DNA of 64,000 nt from Pontibacter sp. G13 (GTDB lineage Bacteria; Bacteroidota; Bacteroidia; J057): the NCBI RefSeq assembly GCF_031851795.1, contig NZ_CP134696.1, positions 1,731,576-1,795,575 on the forward strand, in the 5' to 3' direction. The notes beneath the pieces are model-generated. The model saw nothing but the letters and a program-made list of their open reading frames with translations, had not been told where the DNA came from and did no database searches. Made by a program: the position numbers and the translations under genes. The stretch's first letter is position 1, and every line of letters starts with the position of its first letter. Shown piece after piece: positions 61,943-64,000 of the stretch.

Positions 61943-63313
61943 CTATCTCCAGCTGGCAAGCCCTGCCCGAATCGCGTCCACGATCTGATCAATTTCATCC
62001 CGGGTGATGATCAAGGCGGGTTTGAGGTTCAGGATATTCCCCTGAATCAGCTTGAAGGATACGCCTCGCTGAAGACAGGAATTCATGACGTGATGTGCAG
62101 CTTCGGTGGCCCGTTCCTTGGTCTTTCGGTCCTTGACGAGATCCAAAGCCAGATTCAAGCCCAATCCCGTGACTTGTCCGATGAGGGAAAATTCCTCCTG
62201 AAGGGCCAGCAATTCCTCCCGAAAATAGGTACCCAATCGGGCTGCGTGCTCCACGAGTTTTTCCTCCTCCACTGTATGTATCACGGCCTTAGCGACAGCG
62301 CTACAAATCGGGCTCTTTTCATGGGTAAAATGTCCGATCGACCGATGTTGCAGCACATTCAATTCTTGGCGTCCGATGATTCCCGCAAACGGCACCACTC
62401 CCCCACCGAAGCCTTTCCCGACCACTAGCATGTCAGGCGTCACAAAATGTTCGCAGGCAAACATCTTTCCGGTTCGCCCAAAAGCCGTGTAGATTTCATC
62501 GAAAATCAGCTTGATGCCATGATCTTGGCAGATTTGCTGGACGCGTTGCCAATAGGTTTTCGTCGGCACGGTGGAGTTGTAGAAAATCGGCTCGGTAATC
62601 CATGCAGCGACATCTGGGTTCGCGGCAATCTGTGCTCGCGCCTGCTGAAGATAGGCTTCATCTATTTGATCCTGATCCTCGAATCCCCAAGGATTGCGGT
62701 AGTAATCCGGCAATTCCAGATGCAAGGCACCCGGCATCATCGGCCCCAGTCCTTCCTGAAAATGTGGGTCTGCTCCGATAGAAATCGCCTGAAATCCAGC
62801 CCCATGAAAGGTTCCCGCATAGGAAATCGTCTTCCATCGCCCCGATACATGCTTGGCTAGCATCACAGCCATCTCGATCGCTTCCGACCCGCCCGGACAG
62901 AAAAGCACCCGCTCCAGGCCATCCGGCGTGATGTCCACCATCTTTTCCGCCAATTGGACCGCAGGATCATTCGTGAATCTTCGAGGCGCAAAAGATAGCC
63001 CAGATTCCAGTTGAGCCTTCATCGCAGAGAGCACCCGCGGGTGGTGATATCCAACCGTATGGACGCCATTGCCATGCAAATCCAATAACCTGCGCCCATG
63101 CCCATCGATCAGATAGGCTCCGTCTACACCAGTTACAGTATTGAATACCGGTGTGGATAGCGACTGATGATAAAAAACTTGAGCATCTCGGTTCAACAAA
63201 GCTTGAACTCGCTCATTTTGAGGCTGTCCAGATTGGAGCGCCCGTATATCTTCTCCTTGATTGACTGCCATCTGAATGGGATTGATCGTTTGTTTCAAGG
63301 CAAATGACATCAA
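61943..63313 (-). CDS. Class III PLP enzyme, PbfA-like (hydroxy-aminoethylphosphonate ammonia-lyase)
   Basis: 456 aa fold-type I aminotransferase-like protein. YHQSLSTPVFNTVTGVDGAY, LLDLHGNGVHTVGYHHPRV, FAPRRFTNDPAVQLA, VLFCPGGSEAIEMAVMLAK and the Asp in IFDEIYTAFGRTG match, from memory, enzymes named (R)-1-hydroxy-2-aminoethylphosphonate ammonia-lyase (PbfA), which form phosphonoacetaldehyde. The PLP Lys is in VVGKGFGGG. An ordinary class III aminotransferase is the main alternative, since no other phosphonate gene is in view. A terminator lies directly after it. Confidence 0.78.
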   Translation of the reverse strand: MMSFALKQTINPIQMAVNQGEDIRALQSGQPQNERVQALLNRDAQVFYHQSLSTPVFNTVTGVDGAYLIDGHGRRLLDLHGNGVHTVGYHHPRVLSAMKAQLESGLSFAPRRFTNDPAVQLAEKMVDITPDGLERVLFCPGGSEAIEMAVMLAKHVSGRWKTISYAGTFHGAGFQAISIGADPHFQEGLGPMMPGALHLELPDYYRNPWGFEDQDQIDEAYLQQARAQIAANPDVAAWITEPIFYNSTVPTKTYWQRVQQICQDHGIKLIFDEIYTAFGRTGKMFACEHFVTPDMLVVGKGFGGGVVPFAGIIGRQELNVLQHRSIGHFTHEKSPICSAVAKAVIHTVEEEKLVEHAARLGTYFREELLALQEEFSLIGQVTGLGLNLALDLVKDRKTKERATEAAHHVMNSCLQRGVSFKLIQGNILNLKPALIITRDEIDQIVDAIRAGLASWR

Positions 63314-63638
63314 TATTTACCAATACTCAATTATTTGGACATAAATTTAACAAATAGTTAAAATTGATTCTCATGATCATCCATTTTCCTCTACATTGAT
63401 TCGAATACGCCAAATAACATAAACTCATCTTGGCACGCTCGCGGTTACAAATTATCTCATACAGGATCTAGAAGATTATGAATCCTTGAATAATCGGGCA
63501 AAAAATTGACATTATATCAACATTTTGCCTAGCTTACATAAATACTTCGATTCTAAAGAAAAGACAACAACCAGAACTAACTTAGTTTCAAAAGCTCAAT
63601 ACATCCGATCTCATCGCCCAAACCAGACTCAACTACTT
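63314..63638. other. Gene-free divergent region
   Basis: 325 bp of AT-rich DNA between divergent genes; should hold both promoters. A TTGAC at about 63506 precedes an ATTTTG, but spacing is not conclusive. Confidence 0.4.
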
Positions 63639-64000
63639 ATGAACCTGCGATATTTTTTGAAGCCCCATATTTGGGGCTGCTATGCATGGCTCGTACTTTT
63701 CAACCTGCTTCCTACCTCCTTGTTGGCAGATCAAGTCATCATCTACCAACAACCTGTACCCAATCACGGGCACAAGGAGATCTCCAACCTCGAATCAGGC
63801 CACAGAGCCCAGCAGGAGGACATTCTCCAAAACACCCAATCCATTCAAGGACTTTCTGACACCCTCCTCCAAATGGAGTCAGCGTTGAATGGCTCTATGG
63901 AGCAGTTCCAAACCGAGGTGGAGTCAGAAGTAGGCAGCATTCAGACTGCCACTGAGCAAAATTATGAACGAATCGAGCGGATCAATCAACACGAGGTCCA
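63639..64000 (+). CDS. Secreted or membrane protein with coiled-coil, N-terminal part (runs off right edge)
   Basis: The frame from the ATG at 63639 is open to the window edge (about 120 residues). It starts with a signal peptide or anchor (IWGCYAWLVLFNLLPTSLLA), then a polar stretch (DQVIIYQQPVPNHGHKE) and a helical, Gln/Glu-rich region with regular heptads (SDTLLQMESALNGSMEQFQT, EVGSIQTATEQNYERIERIN) that looks like a coiled coil. The domain beyond is outside the window, so no function is claimed. Confidence 0.7.
   Translation, partial: MNLRYFLKPHIWGCYAWLVLFNLLPTSLLADQVIIYQQPVPNHGHKEISNLESGHRAQQEDILQNTQSIQGLSDTLLQMESALNGSMEQFQTEVESEVGSIQTATEQNYERIERINQHEV

Noticed and set aside
1-64000. 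SusC/SusD transporter pair, tRNA or rRNA genes
   Set aside because: Looked for TonB-dependent receptor and SusD-like proteins and for RNA gene signatures by eye; none found, although small RNA genes could be missed without a computed search.

Overview
The window looks like chromosome from a marine or other polysaccharide-degrading member of the Bacteroidota, probably near the Saprospiria or Cytophagia. This is inferred from several secreted proteins with C-terminal type IX secretion (T9SS) sorting domains, many lipoproteins, a reg_prop sensor fragment, DUF1573 and Omp28-like proteins, and promoters resembling TAnnTTTG. No rRNA, tRNA, integrase, transposase, CRISPR array or SusC/SusD pair was seen.

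Region 1 (1-18.2 kb) is a sugar-catabolism and glycan-release locus. It opens with the N-terminus of a reg_prop sensor. Next come an L-fucose-dehydrogenase-like SDR and a tagaturonate-reductase-like enzyme with a 4-bp overlap. A repeat-rich stretch carrying a DUF5995 gene interrupts the run. It resumes with a UxaA-family dehydratase, an L-fucose/L-rhamnose mutarotase, a FucP permease, a GH29 lipoprotein and a GH117 lipoprotein. Divergently encoded are a sulfatase, a GH2 enzyme and a sugar lactonase. Together they can be read as release, uptake and oxidation of L-fucose or its 6-hydroxy analogue L-galactose. The GH117+GH29+GH2+sulfatase set and the UxaA/UxaB pair make an algal galactan (porphyran or agar type) a serious alternative to fucoidan.

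Region 2 (18.3-19.85 kb) holds the most unusual object: eight tandem copies, seven of them at exact 203-bp spacing, of a minus-strand module. Each has a TTTG promoter-like box, a strongly conserved core of about 75 nt and a canonical intrinsic terminator. I read it as an array of small RNA genes.

Region 3 (20-36.5 kb) has an AraC regulator and several secreted proteins, including a giant T9SS cargo protein of about 2134 aa. It also has an NTF2-like protein, an alpha/beta hydrolase, a TPR lipoprotein, a HAD-like protein and a beta-propeller T9SS protein.

Region 4 (36.7-46.5 kb) has a membrane protein, two paralogous three-repeat lipoproteins flanking a DUF2927-like lipoprotein, an Omp28/T9SS fusion, and a lipoprotein plus beta-barrel pair.

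Region 5 (46.6-64 kb) has a bestrophin channel, an epimerase, copper handling (HMA protein and CopA), a DUF1573 protein, a parallel beta-helix T9SS protein, an atypical SDR, a DoxX-like membrane protein and further envelope proteins. A class III PLP enzyme resembling PbfA follows, and another secreted or membrane protein runs off the right edge.

Dispersed intergenic repeats occur in both orientations through the window. One family has at least seven copies, and three of them carry a long hairpin whose stem differs in sequence but keeps its pairing.
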